Below, one piece after another: positions 9,073-19,128 of a stretch of 48,738 bases of DNA. The translations under genes and the position numbers were made by a program. This DNA is from Candidatus Thioglobus sp. GTDB lineage: Bacteria > Pseudomonadota > Gammaproteobacteria > PS1 > Pseudothioglobaceae. The stretch lies in the NCBI GenBank assembly GCA_028345955.1, contig JAOMEO010000001.1:1-48738 (forward strand). Direction: 5' to 3'. A model generated the notes under the pieces. The model was not told the origin of the DNA. It made no database searches and saw only the letters and a program-made list of their open reading frames with translations. The first letter of the stretch is position 1; every line of letters begins with the position of its first letter.

Positions 9073-10404
9073 TTAAATTGATTGCAGAGCTTCTGCTAAC
9101 TGATTTGCACTTTTATTAGCTAAATCAAAATCAATGCTTTCTACCATAACTCTAACTAGGGGCTCAGTACCTGATTTCCTAATAAGTACACGACCTCTGT
9201 CTGCAAGCTCATCTTTAACAACTGATAGGACTTGATTAAGATTTTCATGATTCTCCAAGTCCAACTTGCCATTCGTTTTAATATTAATGAGCACCTGGGG
9301 ATACTTAGTCATTTCCCTTTTAAGGTCATACAAAGATTTACTGGACTTAAACATAACTTCTAAAACTTGTAATGCAGCAACAATACCGTCACCCGAAGTA
9401 GATTTATTAAGGCAAATGATGTGTCCAGAACTTTCACCACCCAAGATTGCTTTGTTTAGTATCAATTGTTCCATTACAAATCTATCACCCACATCAGATT
9501 CAATAAAATTGATATCTAGATCTGAAAGCGCTTCTCGCATTCCCAAATTGGACATTTTTGTTCCAGCCACTATGTTTGATTTAAGATGACCATTTTCTTT
9601 CCATGACTTAGCAATGATAAAAACTAGCTCATCACCATCTACCTTATCGCCTTTATGATCGACCATTATCAAGCGATCACCGTCACCATCAAAAGCGATA
9701 CCTAGGTCTGCTTTGTGTTCTAAAACTTCTTGTTGTAAATGTGTTGTATCAGTTGCACCGCACTTATCGTTAATATTGTATCCATCAGGCTGGTTATTAA
9801 TCATAATAATCTTAGCACCCAATTCTTCAAACACATTTTGTGCAATATTGTAAGTTGCGCCGTTGGCACAATCAACAACAATAGTGAGATGAGAAAGATT
9901 ACAAATTCGATCAAAAGTTGATTTACAAAATTCAATATATCTACCTAAAGCCTGGTCATGTCTAACTGCTTTACCAATATTAGCTGAATCAACACTAACC
10001 ATTGGAGTAGAAATTTTTTTCTCAATAGCTTTCTGAGTTTTATCACTTAGCTTCACACCCTCACTCGAAAAAAACTTAACACCGTTATCCTGAAAGTGAT
10101 TATGGGAGGCACTTATTACAACGCCTGCAGTCGCACCGTAAGCTTTGGTTAAATAGGCAATTGCCGGTGACGGCATTGGTCCCAACATTCCCACATTTAC
10201 ACCTGCAGACAAAAAACCCGCCTCGAGGGCGGATTCAAACAAATAACCTGAAACGCGAGTATCCTTACCAATAATCACACTTGCGGGACCATTTTCCATC
10301 AAAACAGAACCTACTGCCCAGCCAACTTTTAATAAAAAGTCCGCAGTAATAGGTGGCTTTCCAACAGTACCCCTTATGCCATCAGTACCAAAGAATTCAT
10401 CCAC
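9073..10404 (-). CDS. glmM: Phosphoglucosamine mutase
   Basis: GlmM converts glucosamine-6-phosphate to glucosamine-1-phosphate for UDP-GlcNAc, the precursor of peptidoglycan and lipopolysaccharide. The 443 residues match the family. Visible are [12 protein letters not shown] at the start, the phosphoserine loop ISASHN (Ser100, normally phosphorylated), the metal loop DGDGDR and the C-terminal phosphate-binding [12 protein letters not shown]. The residue after SASHN is His instead of the usual Pro. It follows folP by 3 bp in the conserved ftsH-folP-glmM order. Confidence 0.97.
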   Translation of the reverse strand: MDEFFGTDGIRGTVGKPPITADFLLKVGWAVGSVLMENGPASVIIGKDTRVSGYLFESALEAGFLSAGVNVGMLGPMPSPAIAYLTKAYGATAGVVISASHNHFQDNGVKFFSSEGVKLSDKTQKAIEKKISTPMVSVDSANIGKAVRHDQALGRYIEFCKSTFDRICNLSHLTIVVDCANGATYNIAQNVFEELGAKIIMINNQPDGYNINDKCGATDTTHLQQEVLEHKADLGIAFDGDGDRLIMVDHKGDKVDGDELVFIIAKSWKENGHLKSNIVAGTKMSNLGMREALSDLDINFIESDVGDRFVMEQLILNKAILGGESSGHIICLNKSTSGDGIVAALQVLEVMFKSSKSLYDLKREMTKYPQVLINIKTNGKLDLENHENLNQVLSVVKDELADRGRVLIRKSGTEPLVRVMVESIDFDLANKSANQLAEALQSI

Positions 10405-10407
10405 AAA

Positions 10408-11214
10408 TTACTCCCTAAAATGCTTAATTTGTTGCCAAACCGTAAGAGCTTCTTTGGTTTCAGCAACATCATGAGCTCTAATAATGTTCGCACCATTCTC
10501 TACTGCAATCAATGCAGCAGTTACACTGCCAATCATTCTTGAGTCAACTTCTTTATCACCTAACAATGAACCGATCATTGATTTCCTTGAAAGTCCAGCC
10601 AAAATAGAGACTCCAAAGTCATGAAATTCAGCCAGATTTTTTAACAAAGCTATGTTATGTGCCAAGTTTTTCCCAAAACCAAATCCTGGATCAAGAGTTA
10701 TAGAATCTAGTTTAATACCAACAGCTGAACATGCCTCGAGTCGTTCGGTAAAGAAAATTTTCACATCACTAACAACATCATCGTATTTCGGATTTTTTTG
10801 CATCGTTCTTGGATTTCCTTGCATATGCATTAAACATACATCGGCACCCAACGAAGCTGCCATTTCTAAGGCACCTTTAGCGCGAAGAGCATAGACGTCA
10901 TTAATAATACTTGCACCAGCACCGAAAGCTCTTTGCATGACAACAGGTTTAGAGGTATCAATCGATATTGGTACGTCAATGTTACCATTCAAAGCTTCAA
11001 TAACAGGCAGAACTCGCTTCAACTCATCTTCAACACTTACCTCAGGTGCTCCTGGTCGAGTTGATTCACCACCAATATCTATAATATCAGCCCCTTGTTC
11101 AACCATTAGGATGGCTTGATCAATTGCACTTTGAGCTTCTAAAAATAAGCCGCCATCAGAAAATGAATCTGGGGTAATGTTGAGTACGCCCATGATGATT
11201 GGTTGGTCAACCAT
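10408..11214 (-). CDS. folP: Dihydropteroate synthase
   Basis: FolP condenses 6-hydroxymethyl-7,8-dihydropterin pyrophosphate with p-aminobenzoate to give dihydropteroate in folate synthesis. The protein begins MVDQPIIMGVLNITPDSFSD, with the pterin/phosphate loops NITPDSFSDGG, DIGGESTRPGA, SIDTSKP and LDPGFGFGK and the final IRAHDVAE. A GTG at 11223 is in frame, but ATG 11214 has GTGAG five bases ahead of it and gives a 268-residue protein of normal form, so I prefer it. It is flanked by ftsH and glmM on the same strand. Confidence 0.96.
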   Translation of the reverse strand: MVDQPIIMGVLNITPDSFSDGGLFLEAQSAIDQAILMVEQGADIIDIGGESTRPGAPEVSVEDELKRVLPVIEALNGNIDVPISIDTSKPVVMQRAFGAGASIINDVYALRAKGALEMAASLGADVCLMHMQGNPRTMQKNPKYDDVVSDVKIFFTERLEACSAVGIKLDSITLDPGFGFGKNLAHNIALLKNLAEFHDFGVSILAGLSRKSMIGSLLGDKEVDSRMIGSVTAALIAVENGANIIRAHDVAETKEALTVWQQIKHFRE

Positions 11215-11229
11215 TAAGCTCACTTCGAA

Positions 11230-13152
11230 CTATGCAAACTGTTCAGTACCGCTATCACCACCTCGGTTGTCATCTGAAGACGGTTCGGAACCTTTAGATT
11301 TACTACCGGTTCCTAGTTCTGACGAAACTTCTTCAGAATCAACAACTTCAGCTGCCTCTCGCATTGGTTTTCTAGCCATTAAATCATCAATCTGGCCAGT
11401 ATCAATGGTCTCAAACTCGATTAGAGCTGCAGCCATTGAGTCTAGAATATCTCTGTTTTCCTCAAGAATTTTGTAAGCTATATCGTAATTGCTATCAATA
11501 ATTATACGAATTTCAGTATCCACTTTATTAAATGTGTCATCAGAAATGTGCTTATGTTTTGTTACCTGTCGACCTAGGAACACTTCACCTTCTTCTTCAC
11601 CATAAGCCAACGGACCCATTACGTCAGACATCCCCCAAAGTTTGACCATTTTATGGGCAAGTTCAGTGGCACGTTCTATATCATTACTTGCACCAGTTGT
11701 TACAGCGTCTTTACCATAAACAAGCTCTTCTGCAATTCGGCCACCAAATAATGAGGCAATTTGAGAGTTGATTTTGCGCTTTGAAATACTATACTTATCT
11801 TTTTCGGGTAGAAACATAGTCACACCCAAGGCCCTACCTCTTGGAATAATGCTGACCTTGTAAACCGGGTCATGCTCAGGAACCAAACGTCCAACTATTG
11901 CGTGTCCGGCCTCATGAAAGGCAGTCAATTCTTTTTCCGCTTCATCCATGACCATACTCTTGCGTTCCGAGCCCATCATTATCTTGTCTTTGGCTTTTTC
12001 AAATTCTTGCATTCCTACTAGTTTTTTACTTTTTCCAGCTGCAATCAAAGCAGCTTCATTAGTTAAATTAGCTAGATCTGCGCCCGAAAACCCTGGGGTA
12101 CCTCTGGCTATATCCATCGACTTGACATTTTTTGCAACAGGCAGCTTTCTCATATGTATCTTCAAAATAGCATCGCGACCTTTTATATCAGGCAAACCAA
12201 CGGTGACTGTGCGATCAAATCTTCCAGCCCTGAGTAGTGCAGGATCAAGTACATCTGGACGATTAGTTGCTGCAACAACGATAACACCCTCTGTACCTTC
12301 GAAACCATCCATTTCAACTAGCATTTGGTTAAGGGTTTGTTCGCGCTCATCATGTCCTCCACCTAAACCAGCTCCACGCTGACGACCTACTGCGTCAATC
12401 TCATCAATAAAAATGATACAGGGAGCATTTTTTTTAGCCTGCTCAAACATGTCACGTACGCGAGATGCTCCAACACCAACAAACATTTCAACAAAGTCGG
12501 AGCCAGAAATAAAGAAGAATGGTACATCAGCTTCACCCGCCACTGCCTTTGCCAGTAAAGTCTTACCTGTTCCAGGCGGGCCAACCATGAGCACACCTTT
12601 TGGAATCTTTCCACCCACTCTAGTAAATTTAGCAGGGTCAGAGAGGAAATCAACTAATTCACTTACCTCTTCTTTTGCCTCATCAACGCCCGCAACATCC
12701 TCAAAAGTGACATGTGACTCATCCTTGGTAATTAAACGTGCCTTTGATTTACCGAAAGACATCGGATTCTTTCCACCCATAGCGCCACCAGCACCACGCA
12801 TGGTATACATAATGACCCCAATCAGTAACAGTATGGGTGCTAATGAAATTATCAGTTGCTTTAAGAAGCTCTCTTTTGCTGGTGGTGTAGCTTGAACAGA
12901 AACACCATTATTTAGTAGGTCACCCATCAAACCCAAGTCACCAGGACTATAGGTATCAAACTCTTCACCCAGTGCAGTTACACCGCTAATTTGGCTTCCC
13001 GCAATCTTGACACTGGAAACGTTTCCTTGTTTGACACTTTGGATGAATTGAGAGTAACTAATCTCGTTTGAATCATCGGTAACTTTAAATTGGCCAAATA
13101 AAGAGGCAAGGACACTGCCCAATACTAGCCATAGTAAAATATTCTTATACAT
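11230..13152 (-). CDS. ftsH: ATP-dependent zinc metalloprotease FtsH
   Basis: FtsH is the membrane-anchored AAA+ protease that degrades misfolded membrane proteins and, in E. coli, LpxC and sigma-32. The 640 residues contain two membrane helices (about 4-21 and 100-118) flanking a periplasmic domain. Walker A is GPPGTGKT at 191-198, Walker B is IIFIDEID, the second region of homology reads [20 protein letters not shown], and the zinc motif is HEAGH. The C-terminal tail is polar and Ser/Gly-rich. It leads the ftsH-folP-glmM cluster and is divergent from holA. Confidence 0.98.
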   Translation of the reverse strand: MYKNILLWLVLGSVLASLFGQFKVTDDSNEISYSQFIQSVKQGNVSSVKIAGSQISGVTALGEEFDTYSPGDLGLMGDLLNNGVSVQATPPAKESFLKQLIISLAPILLLIGVIMYTMRGAGGAMGGKNPMSFGKSKARLITKDESHVTFEDVAGVDEAKEEVSELVDFLSDPAKFTRVGGKIPKGVLMVGPPGTGKTLLAKAVAGEADVPFFFISGSDFVEMFVGVGASRVRDMFEQAKKNAPCIIFIDEIDAVGRQRGAGLGGGHDEREQTLNQMLVEMDGFEGTEGVIVVAATNRPDVLDPALLRAGRFDRTVTVGLPDIKGRDAILKIHMRKLPVAKNVKSMDIARGTPGFSGADLANLTNEAALIAAGKSKKLVGMQEFEKAKDKIMMGSERKSMVMDEAEKELTAFHEAGHAIVGRLVPEHDPVYKVSIIPRGRALGVTMFLPEKDKYSISKRKINSQIASLFGGRIAEELVYGKDAVTTGASNDIERATELAHKMVKLWGMSDVMGPLAYGEEEGEVFLGRQVTKHKHISDDTFNKVDTEIRIIIDSNYDIAYKILEENRDILDSMAAALIEFETIDTGQIDDLMARKPMREAAEVVDSEEVSSELGTGSKSKGSEPSSDDNRGGDSGTEQFA

Positions 13153-13337
13153 ATATAAAATTTAACCTAAATGTAGAACGGTAAATATACCCTATTGATG
13201 ACTTATATAGGGTTTGATGCCAATTTTTCAAGGTTTGATGACAAATTATTTTCCAATTATGAAATAATGAATATTACAAAAAATTAATGTCGTCTGGCTT
13301 ATTTTTTCCACTCGACCCGAATTTCTTAAGAAAACTC
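13153..13337. promoter_or_regulatory. Divergent ftsH / holA control region with repeats
   Basis: The spacer holds two copies of GGTTTGATGNCAA (13211-13223 and 13232-13244), 21 bp apart. TTGATGAC also occurs at 13195-13202 and again inside the second copy. ACCCTAT (13189-13195) and ATAGGGT (13207-13213) form an inverted pair. Same-face spacing suggests protein binding or a duplicated promoter segment. No exact heat-shock promoter could be assigned by eye. Confidence 0.35.
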
Positions 13338-14357
13338 ATGAAAATAAAGCCAGAACAGCTCTCAAAACACCTATCAAACGGTTTGGAATCACTCTATTTT
13401 GCCTTTGGCCCAGAAATTCTCTTGGTTGAGCAAAGCTTAGCTCTAATTAAAGAGGCTGCGAAAGAGAATAGCTTCAGCGATCGTGTTCGTTTTGATATTG
13501 ATGGACAGTTTTCTTGGGACACTATCATTAGTGAAATGGCAAGCCCATCACTTTTTACAGAAAAGCGTGTCATCGAATGCTGCCTTACCACTGGAAAAAT
13601 TGGACTCAAAGGTTCAAAAGCATTAACAGAATTAGTTAACAGTCTCCCAGATGATGTCTTGCTCATTATCTCTACAGGTAAACTTGATATGAACCAACAA
13701 AAAAGTAAGTGGTTTAAAGCTCTAGATGAAAAGGGTGCAATCATTCAACACTGGGAAGTTCAAAATGAACATCTCGTCGGTTGGATTAATAATCAAATGA
13801 TCCAGTTAGGCCTAAAAACTAATCACGAAGTTGCTGAGGCAATCGCTTATTGCACAGAAGGCAACCTTTTGGCTTCTATGCAAGAAATACAAAAAGTCAA
13901 AATCGCCTATCCAGATGGTCATATTAACCCTAAAGAGTTCCTCAATCAAATCGATCAACAGTCCCATTACTCGGTCTTTGGATTGATTGATGCCGCACTC
14001 AAAGGTGATTCAATAAAAGTCAACAAAATATTCAATTCGCTTGTTGATGAAACAACACCGCCAGTGATTATCATTTCATCCCTGTACCGAGAAATAAAAT
14101 CCCTGACAACGATGTCTGTCGAATTGAAACACAATGAATCAATTGAGGCTATACTCGCAAATCACCGGGTATGGCAAAAAAGAAAACCTTTGATTTCAAA
14201 TGCTCTCAATAATCATCCTTATCAGCGACTCCAAAAAATGCTATTGTCACTGGGGCGTATTGACCGTTCACTCAAAGGTATGGATAATCTCAACGTTTAT
14301 GATGAATTGCGAAGTGTTCTTATCACTTTGTCAGGAAAAACGCAATGGACTCAATAG
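13338..14357 (+). CDS. holA: DNA polymerase III subunit delta
   Basis: HolA is the delta subunit of the clamp loader; it opens the beta clamp. The 339 residues from ATG 13338 begin [20 protein letters not shown], followed by [15 protein letters not shown] (the family's 'GdE.ll..e' region) and the later KSLTTM...[13 protein letters not shown] segment of the delta C-terminal domain. The frame opens at 13287, but the extra 17 residues are unlike the family N-terminus, so the internal ATG is more likely. The end overlaps proA by 13 bp. The usual upstream partner lptE is absent. Confidence 0.92.
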   Translation: MKIKPEQLSKHLSNGLESLYFAFGPEILLVEQSLALIKEAAKENSFSDRVRFDIDGQFSWDTIISEMASPSLFTEKRVIECCLTTGKIGLKGSKALTELVNSLPDDVLLIISTGKLDMNQQKSKWFKALDEKGAIIQHWEVQNEHLVGWINNQMIQLGLKTNHEVAEAIAYCTEGNLLASMQEIQKVKIAYPDGHINPKEFLNQIDQQSHYSVFGLIDAALKGDSIKVNKIFNSLVDETTPPVIIISSLYREIKSLTTMSVELKHNESIEAILANHRVWQKRKPLISNALNNHPYQRLQKMLLSLGRIDRSLKGMDNLNVYDELRSVLITLSGKTQWTQ

Positions 14358-15604
14358 CCAAACTAATTTTAAATCTTGGACAAAAGGCAAAAAGAGCCTC
14401 TCGTTCTTTGCGAACCGCAGATACTGAAACAAAAAATGCTGTTTTGCATAACATTGCTAGTAATATCCAGAAAAACCAAAAAGCGATACTTGATGCCAAT
14501 AAACAGGATTTAACTAAAGGGAAAAGCAACGGCTTAAATGATGCCTTATTAGATCGTTTAATGCTCAACCCTGAAAGAATTAGTGACATTGTTGAAGGTA
14601 TAGAGCAAGTTGCATCTCTTCCTGATCCAATCGGTGAAATAACTGACTTAAAGTATCGACCTAGTGGTATTCAGGTTGGCAAAATGAGAGTACCAATAGG
14701 TGTTATGGGAATGATCTATGAGTCTCGTCCAAATGTCACTATCGATGCAGCAGTTCTGTGTTTAAAATCAGGCAACGCAGTAATTTTACGGGGCAGCTCG
14801 GATGCAATAAACTCGAATCGAGCTTTATATGAGTGTATCAAAGATGGATTAACTGAGGCCGGCATAAATTCTGACGCAGTACAACTAATCGATATCACTG
14901 ACCGTGAGGCGGTGACAAGACTTGTTCAAGCTAATGATTATGTGGATGCCATCATACCAAGGGGCGGCAAAGGTTTAATTGAGAATGTGAGCGCCAATGC
15001 CAGGATGCCAGTCATTAAACACCTTCACGGTGTATGTCACACCTACCTAGACAAAGAGGCTGATTCTCAGAAAGCTATAAATGTAGCCTTTAATGGCAAA
15101 ACCCGACGATATGGTGTCTGTAACGCCACTGAAACACTACTAGTTCATCAGGATTTGGATTTTGCTACATTCGATCAATTGATTGACTTATATATTAAAG
15201 AAGGAGTGGAATTACGTGGATGTCAAGAATCTCAGAAACGTTCAAATAAAATCATAGCAGCCACAGAAGATGACTGGAGTGAGGAGTACCTTGCTCCAAT
15301 CCTATCAATAAAGATTGTGAGTTCATTGGATGAAGCTATTTCTCATATTGAGCAATATGGTTCTTCACATACCGACACTATCGTTACAGAAAACAAAACA
15401 AGTGCAAGAAAATTTCTAGCTCAAGTAGACTCATCCTCTGTGATGGTTAACGCATCGACAGGATTTGCCGATGGCTTTGAGTATGGCTTAGGTGCAGAGA
15501 TTGGAATCAGTACAGATAAATTTCATGTACGTGGTCCTGTTGGACTTGAAGGTCTAACTTCACAAAAATATATCGTCTTAGGTGACGGACATACGAGACC
15601 ATAG
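14345..15604 (+). CDS. proA: Gamma-glutamyl phosphate reductase
   Basis: ProA reduces gamma-glutamyl phosphate to glutamate-5-semialdehyde with NADPH in proline synthesis. The 419 residues match the family. [16 protein letters not shown], the [12 protein letters not shown] segment and [10 protein letters not shown] are present, as is the catalytic Cys in HGVCHTYLD. The C-terminal [18 protein letters not shown] is diagnostic. It is translationally coupled to holA and followed 12 bp later by tyrS. proB is not in the window. Confidence 0.97.
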   Translation: MDSIAKLILNLGQKAKRASRSLRTADTETKNAVLHNIASNIQKNQKAILDANKQDLTKGKSNGLNDALLDRLMLNPERISDIVEGIEQVASLPDPIGEITDLKYRPSGIQVGKMRVPIGVMGMIYESRPNVTIDAAVLCLKSGNAVILRGSSDAINSNRALYECIKDGLTEAGINSDAVQLIDITDREAVTRLVQANDYVDAIIPRGGKGLIENVSANARMPVIKHLHGVCHTYLDKEADSQKAINVAFNGKTRRYGVCNATETLLVHQDLDFATFDQLIDLYIKEGVELRGCQESQKRSNKIIAATEDDWSEEYLAPILSIKIVSSLDEAISHIEQYGSSHTDTIVTENKTSARKFLAQVDSSSVMVNASTGFADGFEYGLGAEIGISTDKFHVRGPVGLEGLTSQKYIVLGDGHTRP

Positions 15605-15616
15605 AGTGACATAATT

Positions 15617-16801
15617 ATGACAATTCAAGACACATTAGCTATTATTGAAAGAGGTTCAGATGAAATATTGCCCCTAGAAGAGCTCAAAAAAAAGCTTCTA
15701 AAAAATAAACCTCTAAGAATCAAGGTGGGCTTTGATCCAACTGCACCAGACTTACACCTTGGACATACAGTTGTTATTAATAAGATGAAGCAACTTCAAG
15801 ATCTTGGTCATGAAATCATTTTCTTGATTGGAGACTTTACTGGAATGATTGGTGATCCAAGCGGTAAAAATATAACCCGAAAGCCACTCACCAAAGAGGA
15901 AATACAAGAAAACGCGAAAAGCTATGAAGAGCAAGTCTTCAAGATACTTGATAAGGATAAAACAAGGATCGCTTTCAATTCTGAATGGATGAGTAAGATG
16001 AGCTCTGCAGACATGATCACTTTGGCCTCTAGGCAAACGGTTGCAAGAATGTTAGAGCGTGATGATTTTTCTAAACGCTACAAGTCAAAACAAGCAATTT
16101 CAATTCATGAATTCCTCTACCCACTAGTTCAAGGTTTTGACTCGGTAGCACTTCAAACTGATATGGAGTTAGGAGGAACAGATCAAAAATTTAACCTTTT
16201 AGTAGGCAGGGAGCTCCAAAAACAAGCAGGCAAAGAGCCACAAGTAATCCTTACAATGCCATTATTAGAAGGTCTTGATGGTGTTCAAAAGATGAGTAAG
16301 TCGCTTAACAACTATATCGGCATTGATGAGAGTCCTGATGATATGTTTGGAAAACTTATGTCAATCTCAGATAACTTGATGTGGCGCTATCTTGAACTCT
16401 TAAGTTTTGAGTCACTCGAAACAATTGAATCATGGAAACAGGAAGTGAAAGACGGCGAAAACCCCAGAAATATTAAATTTCGCTTAGCAGAAGAGATTAT
16501 TACACGTTTCCATAGCAATGAACTAGCCAAACAAGCTCAACAAAACTTCATTGACCGGTTTACTAAGAACCTAACTCCTAATGAGATAGATGAGTTTAAC
16601 TTTCCAAAAGGAACAAAGATTACTAACCTTCTAAAAGATTCAAACTTAGTTAGTTCAACTTCAGAAGCCATCCGTATGATCAAACAGGGGGCAGCAAAAA
16701 TTGATGGAGAAAAAGTTACCAACAAGGATCTTGAACCAACAGTAGGCACCTCGATCTATCAGGTTGGTAAAAGAAAATTTGCACGAGTTACAATTAGCTA
16801 A
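15617..16801 (+). CDS. tyrS: Tyrosyl-tRNA synthetase
   Basis: This class I synthetase charges tRNA-Tyr. The 394 residues are of the TyrZ-like subgroup. The nucleotide-binding HIGH motif appears as HLGH in [14 protein letters not shown], the KMSKS loop is intact in [10 protein letters not shown], and a C-terminal S4 RNA-binding domain covers about 330-394 ([19 protein letters not shown]). It sits in a plus-strand run after proA and just upstream of the tmRNA gene. Confidence 0.97.
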   Translation: MTIQDTLAIIERGSDEILPLEELKKKLLKNKPLRIKVGFDPTAPDLHLGHTVVINKMKQLQDLGHEIIFLIGDFTGMIGDPSGKNITRKPLTKEEIQENAKSYEEQVFKILDKDKTRIAFNSEWMSKMSSADMITLASRQTVARMLERDDFSKRYKSKQAISIHEFLYPLVQGFDSVALQTDMELGGTDQKFNLLVGRELQKQAGKEPQVILTMPLLEGLDGVQKMSKSLNNYIGIDESPDDMFGKLMSISDNLMWRYLELLSFESLETIESWKQEVKDGENPRNIKFRLAEEIITRFHSNELAKQAQQNFIDRFTKNLTPNEIDEFNFPKGTKITNLLKDSNLVSSTSEAIRMIKQGAAKIDGEKVTNKDLEPTVGTSIYQVGKRKFARVTIS

Positions 16802-16818
16802 ATTCTAATAATAAAGCG

Positions 16819-16824
16819 TATAAT
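16819..16824 (+). promoter_or_regulatory. Likely -10 box of the tmRNA promoter
   Basis: An exact TATAAT lies 10 bp before the mature 5' end of the tmRNA, a spacing expected for a sigma-70 -10 box. No good -35 hexamer is visible at 16-18 bp upstream, where the end of tyrS lies. Confidence 0.6.
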
Positions 16825-16834
16825 ATAAGCATCT

Positions 16835-17183
16835 GGGGATGACTGGCTTCGACGAGGAGTTGGATTTCAAGGATGCATGTCGAGGATAAAGATTGCTCGT
16901 AAAAACGTTCTTTAAATAATAGTTGCAAACGAAGACAACTACGCTTTAGCAGCATAATGCTAACCGTTACTTAGAAGTTGTCTGTGCTTTTGGGATAACG
17001 GTCGCTTACAGACTCGCCACTATTATTTTTTTAGGATAATAGGGTTAAAACCTAATCTAAAATCGCTTTATACATCCCTGTTGGTCGGGTGGTAAAAAGT
17101 TAAATTAATAGACCTGAACTAAACATGTAGATTTTTTGACTGAAGGTTTTCGGACGGGGGTTCAACTCCCCCCATCTCCACCA
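16835..17183 (+). ncRNA. ssrA: Transfer-messenger RNA (tmRNA)
   Basis: tmRNA rescues stalled ribosomes and tags the nascent chain for proteolysis. The 5' end GGGGATGACTGG pairs over seven bases with CATCTCC at 17173-17179, including one G-U, followed by discriminator A and an encoded CCA (17181-17183). The T arm GGGGG-TTCAACT-CCCCC precedes it. The tag reading frame starts with GCA at 16925 and runs ANEDNYALAA to a TAA at 16955-16957. The total length of about 349 nt is normal for a one-piece bacterial tmRNA. A T-rich run at 17185-17193 may serve in termination. Confidence 0.97.
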
Positions 17184-17306
17184 TATTTTTTTCAATACTT
17201 CTCATAAATCAATTAATAATCCTATTAAACCTACTTTTAAAGGGATTAAATACGTTATATTACTTAGAATTTCTTATTATTTTTTTTGAAACTTTATAAA
17301 AAAAAA

Positions 17307-17359
17307 GAGTAGAATGTGAGTAGATATTCTATTTTTATTTAATTATATAAATCTACTCA
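17307..17359. repeat. Repeated heptamers and 9-bp inverted repeat before the integrase
   Basis: GAGTAGA occurs at 17307-17313 and 17318-17324 as direct copies 11 bp apart. TGAGTAGAT (17317-17325) is exactly inverted as ATCTACTCA (17351-17359), four bases before the integrase ATG. The set could be an autoregulatory operator, arm-type recombinase sites, or a leader hairpin hiding the start codon, which has no visible Shine-Dalgarno. Confidence 0.5.
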
Positions 17360-17363
17360 TAAT

Positions 17364-18623
17364 ATGCTTAATGACACACAGCTTATTCAACTCAAACCCA
17401 AAGATAAACTTTACCGTGTGTCTGATTCTCATGGTCTATGTATAGAAATTAATCCAAGCGGCTCTAAACTTTGGCGACATAGATACAGGTTTAACAATAA
17501 AGCCACAATGATGGCATTAGGAACCTACCCCGAAATATCACTGTTAGATGCCAGGCAATCTAGGGATAGAAACAAGCAACTTCTAAAAAAAGGATTAAAC
17601 CCTAAAATTCCAAAGAAAAATAACTATAAAGATAATCCTGATGAAATATCTTTCAAAGGAATGTTTTTTAATTGGTTTAACAATAAACAAGATGATTGGT
17701 CTCTAGGTTATGCTGAAGATATTCTTCAAAGAGCCAATCTCTATTTACTTCCTATTATTGGCAAATTGCCTATTGATCAAATTAGCCCTCCAGATATGCT
17801 TAAGTTGCTTCTTGAAATCCAAGAAAAAGGATTGTTTGACACTCTTCAAAAGGTTAAAGGTATTGCCAATGGTGTATTTTCACATTCAGTTGGGATGGGA
17901 ATTATTACTGTTAATCCAGTTAGAGACTTACCTAATGATATTTTCAAAAGGAAACCAAAAAAACACCATGCTACTATAACCGACCCAAAGGAGATTGGAC
18001 TGTTACTTAATATGCTTGAAAATCACATAGGAAGTGATGAAGTTAATGCTGCTTTAACAATCGCACCTCACTTATTTTTAAGACCAGGTGAACTAACGGG
18101 TTTGTTATGGAGTGAAATAGATTTTCATGCAAGGCTTATTAGTATTAATGCTGAGCGTATGAAGATGAAGAAAGTTCATTTAGTTCCTATGAGCAACCAG
18201 GTACTGACAACACTAAAAAACTTAAGTCAGATTGATACAGGAAGTTATTATGTTTTTCCAACTCCAAGAAACAAGAAAGCTAGTATTACAACGAATGCCC
18301 TCCTGGTTGCAATAAGAAGTTTAGGAATTGATAAATTTACATTCACAACCCATGGCTTCAGACTTATGGCTAGCACAAGATTGAATGAACTTGGCTATAG
18401 AGCGGATATTATTGAGCTTCAATTAGCACTCACAAAACCCAACGCATTAAGAGTGACCCATAACCACGAAGATAATTTAGAAGAGCGAAGAACTATGATG
18501 CAAGAATGGTCAGATTATCTGGAAAAACTTAAAGATACAACTCCAAGTTTAAGTTTAAGTAATGCAACCACTTCCGGTGAAACTATGGAACAGTACCGCA
18601 AATTAAAAAGGAAAACTTTTTAG
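17364..18623 (+). CDS. P4-type tyrosine recombinase (integrase), probably inactive
   Basis: The 419-residue protein has the full architecture of P4-like integrases: an N-terminal DUF4102 domain (about 1-85), a SAM-like core-binding domain (about 95-195) and a C-terminal catalytic domain. It lies 180 bp after the tmRNA 3' end, a classic target of this family. Catalytic Arg240 (RPGELTG), a Lys in RMKMKK, and His330 and Arg333 (HGFR) are present. By family pattern the second catalytic His (LAH) is Leu356 and the nucleophilic Tyr (AYNRA-type motif) is His366 in THNHE, each a one-base change. The conserved tail LEERRTMMQEWSDYL is intact. I infer a catalytically dead relic or a DNA-binding protein retained without strand transfer. 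Confidence 0.9.
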   Translation: MLNDTQLIQLKPKDKLYRVSDSHGLCIEINPSGSKLWRHRYRFNNKATMMALGTYPEISLLDARQSRDRNKQLLKKGLNPKIPKKNNYKDNPDEISFKGMFFNWFNNKQDDWSLGYAEDILQRANLYLLPIIGKLPIDQISPPDMLKLLLEIQEKGLFDTLQKVKGIANGVFSHSVGMGIITVNPVRDLPNDIFKRKPKKHHATITDPKEIGLLLNMLENHIGSDEVNAALTIAPHLFLRPGELTGLLWSEIDFHARLISINAERMKMKKVHLVPMSNQVLTTLKNLSQIDTGSYYVFPTPRNKKASITTNALLVAIRSLGIDKFTFTTHGFRLMASTRLNELGYRADIIELQLALTKPNALRVTHNHEDNLEERRTMMQEWSDYLEKLKDTTPSLSLSNATTSGETMEQYRKLKRKTF

Positions 18624-18685
18624 TATGTTCACTATCAGTAATGAGTAATCTATTTAGTGGTGTATGGAAATATTAGTAATAAAAG

Positions 18686-18703
18686 ACAAAGAACTATCTT
18701 TGT
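18686..18703. terminator. Weak hairpin between convergent integrase and Nudix genes
   Basis: ACAAAGA (18686-18692) and TCTTTGT (18697-18703) pair around a four-base loop, with three further T residues after it on the plus strand and A residues before it. It sits between two convergent genes and could act weakly in both directions. Confidence 0.35.
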
Positions 18704-18718
18704 TTTGAAATGTCAATA

Positions 18719-19096
18719 TTAAAGTAGTGATAAAACGTTTCCATCACCTTCAACAAAAGCATACTTATCAAAATCTTTCTTTTCTATCCAAGCAATACTT
18801 TCATGTTCGTTAAGTCTCATGGTGCCACTTTTTTCTGAACACAAATAATAATGCAAAATGATATTGATTTGATCATCTTTATATTTTTCTTCCGCAATTT
18901 TTTCATCTACATTAATATAAATGTTTAATTCTTCTTGAATTTCTCTAGATAGTGCTTCATGAAAAGTTTCATTAGGTTCAACCTGACCTCCAGGAAATTC
19001 CCATTTCAAACCCATATATTTATTTTTATTTCTCTGAGCAATTAAATATGAATTGTCTTTTTTTATTATCGCTGCAACAACATCTTTAGTTTTCAT
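18719..19096 (-). CDS. MutT-like Nudix hydrolase
   Basis: The 125-residue protein is of the MutT size class, which hydrolyses 8-oxo-dGTP or other nucleoside triphosphates. The Nudix box is readable as G-x5-E-x7-REI-QEE-L-N-I, with the usual Gly of the last 'xGU' triplet replaced by Asn. The start KTKDVVAAIIKKDNSYLIAQR and LKWEFPGGQVEPNET fit MutT. I use ATG 19096; a TTG two codons earlier is also in frame. It lies between the integrase and the aminotransferase gene and may be part of an acquired segment. Confidence 0.88.
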   Translation of the reverse strand: MKTKDVVAAIIKKDNSYLIAQRNKNKYMGLKWEFPGGQVEPNETFHEALSREIQEELNIYINVDEKIAEEKYKDDQINIILHYYLCSEKSGTMRLNEHESIAWIEKKDFDKYAFVEGDGNVLSLL

Positions 19097-19128
19097 AATC
19101 AATAATTTAAAGATAAATTAATTTACTT

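Noticed and set aside
12387-12653. Reading frame of 88 codons inside ftsH, and the many antisense frames in putA and mttB
   Set aside because: They overlap strongly conserved coding sequence, have no recognisable product and no start signals; treated as shadows.
13287-13337. Longer N-terminus for HolA starting at 13287
   Set aside because: The 17 extra residues do not resemble the family start and no Shine-Dalgarno supports it; ATG 13338 gives the usual N-terminus.
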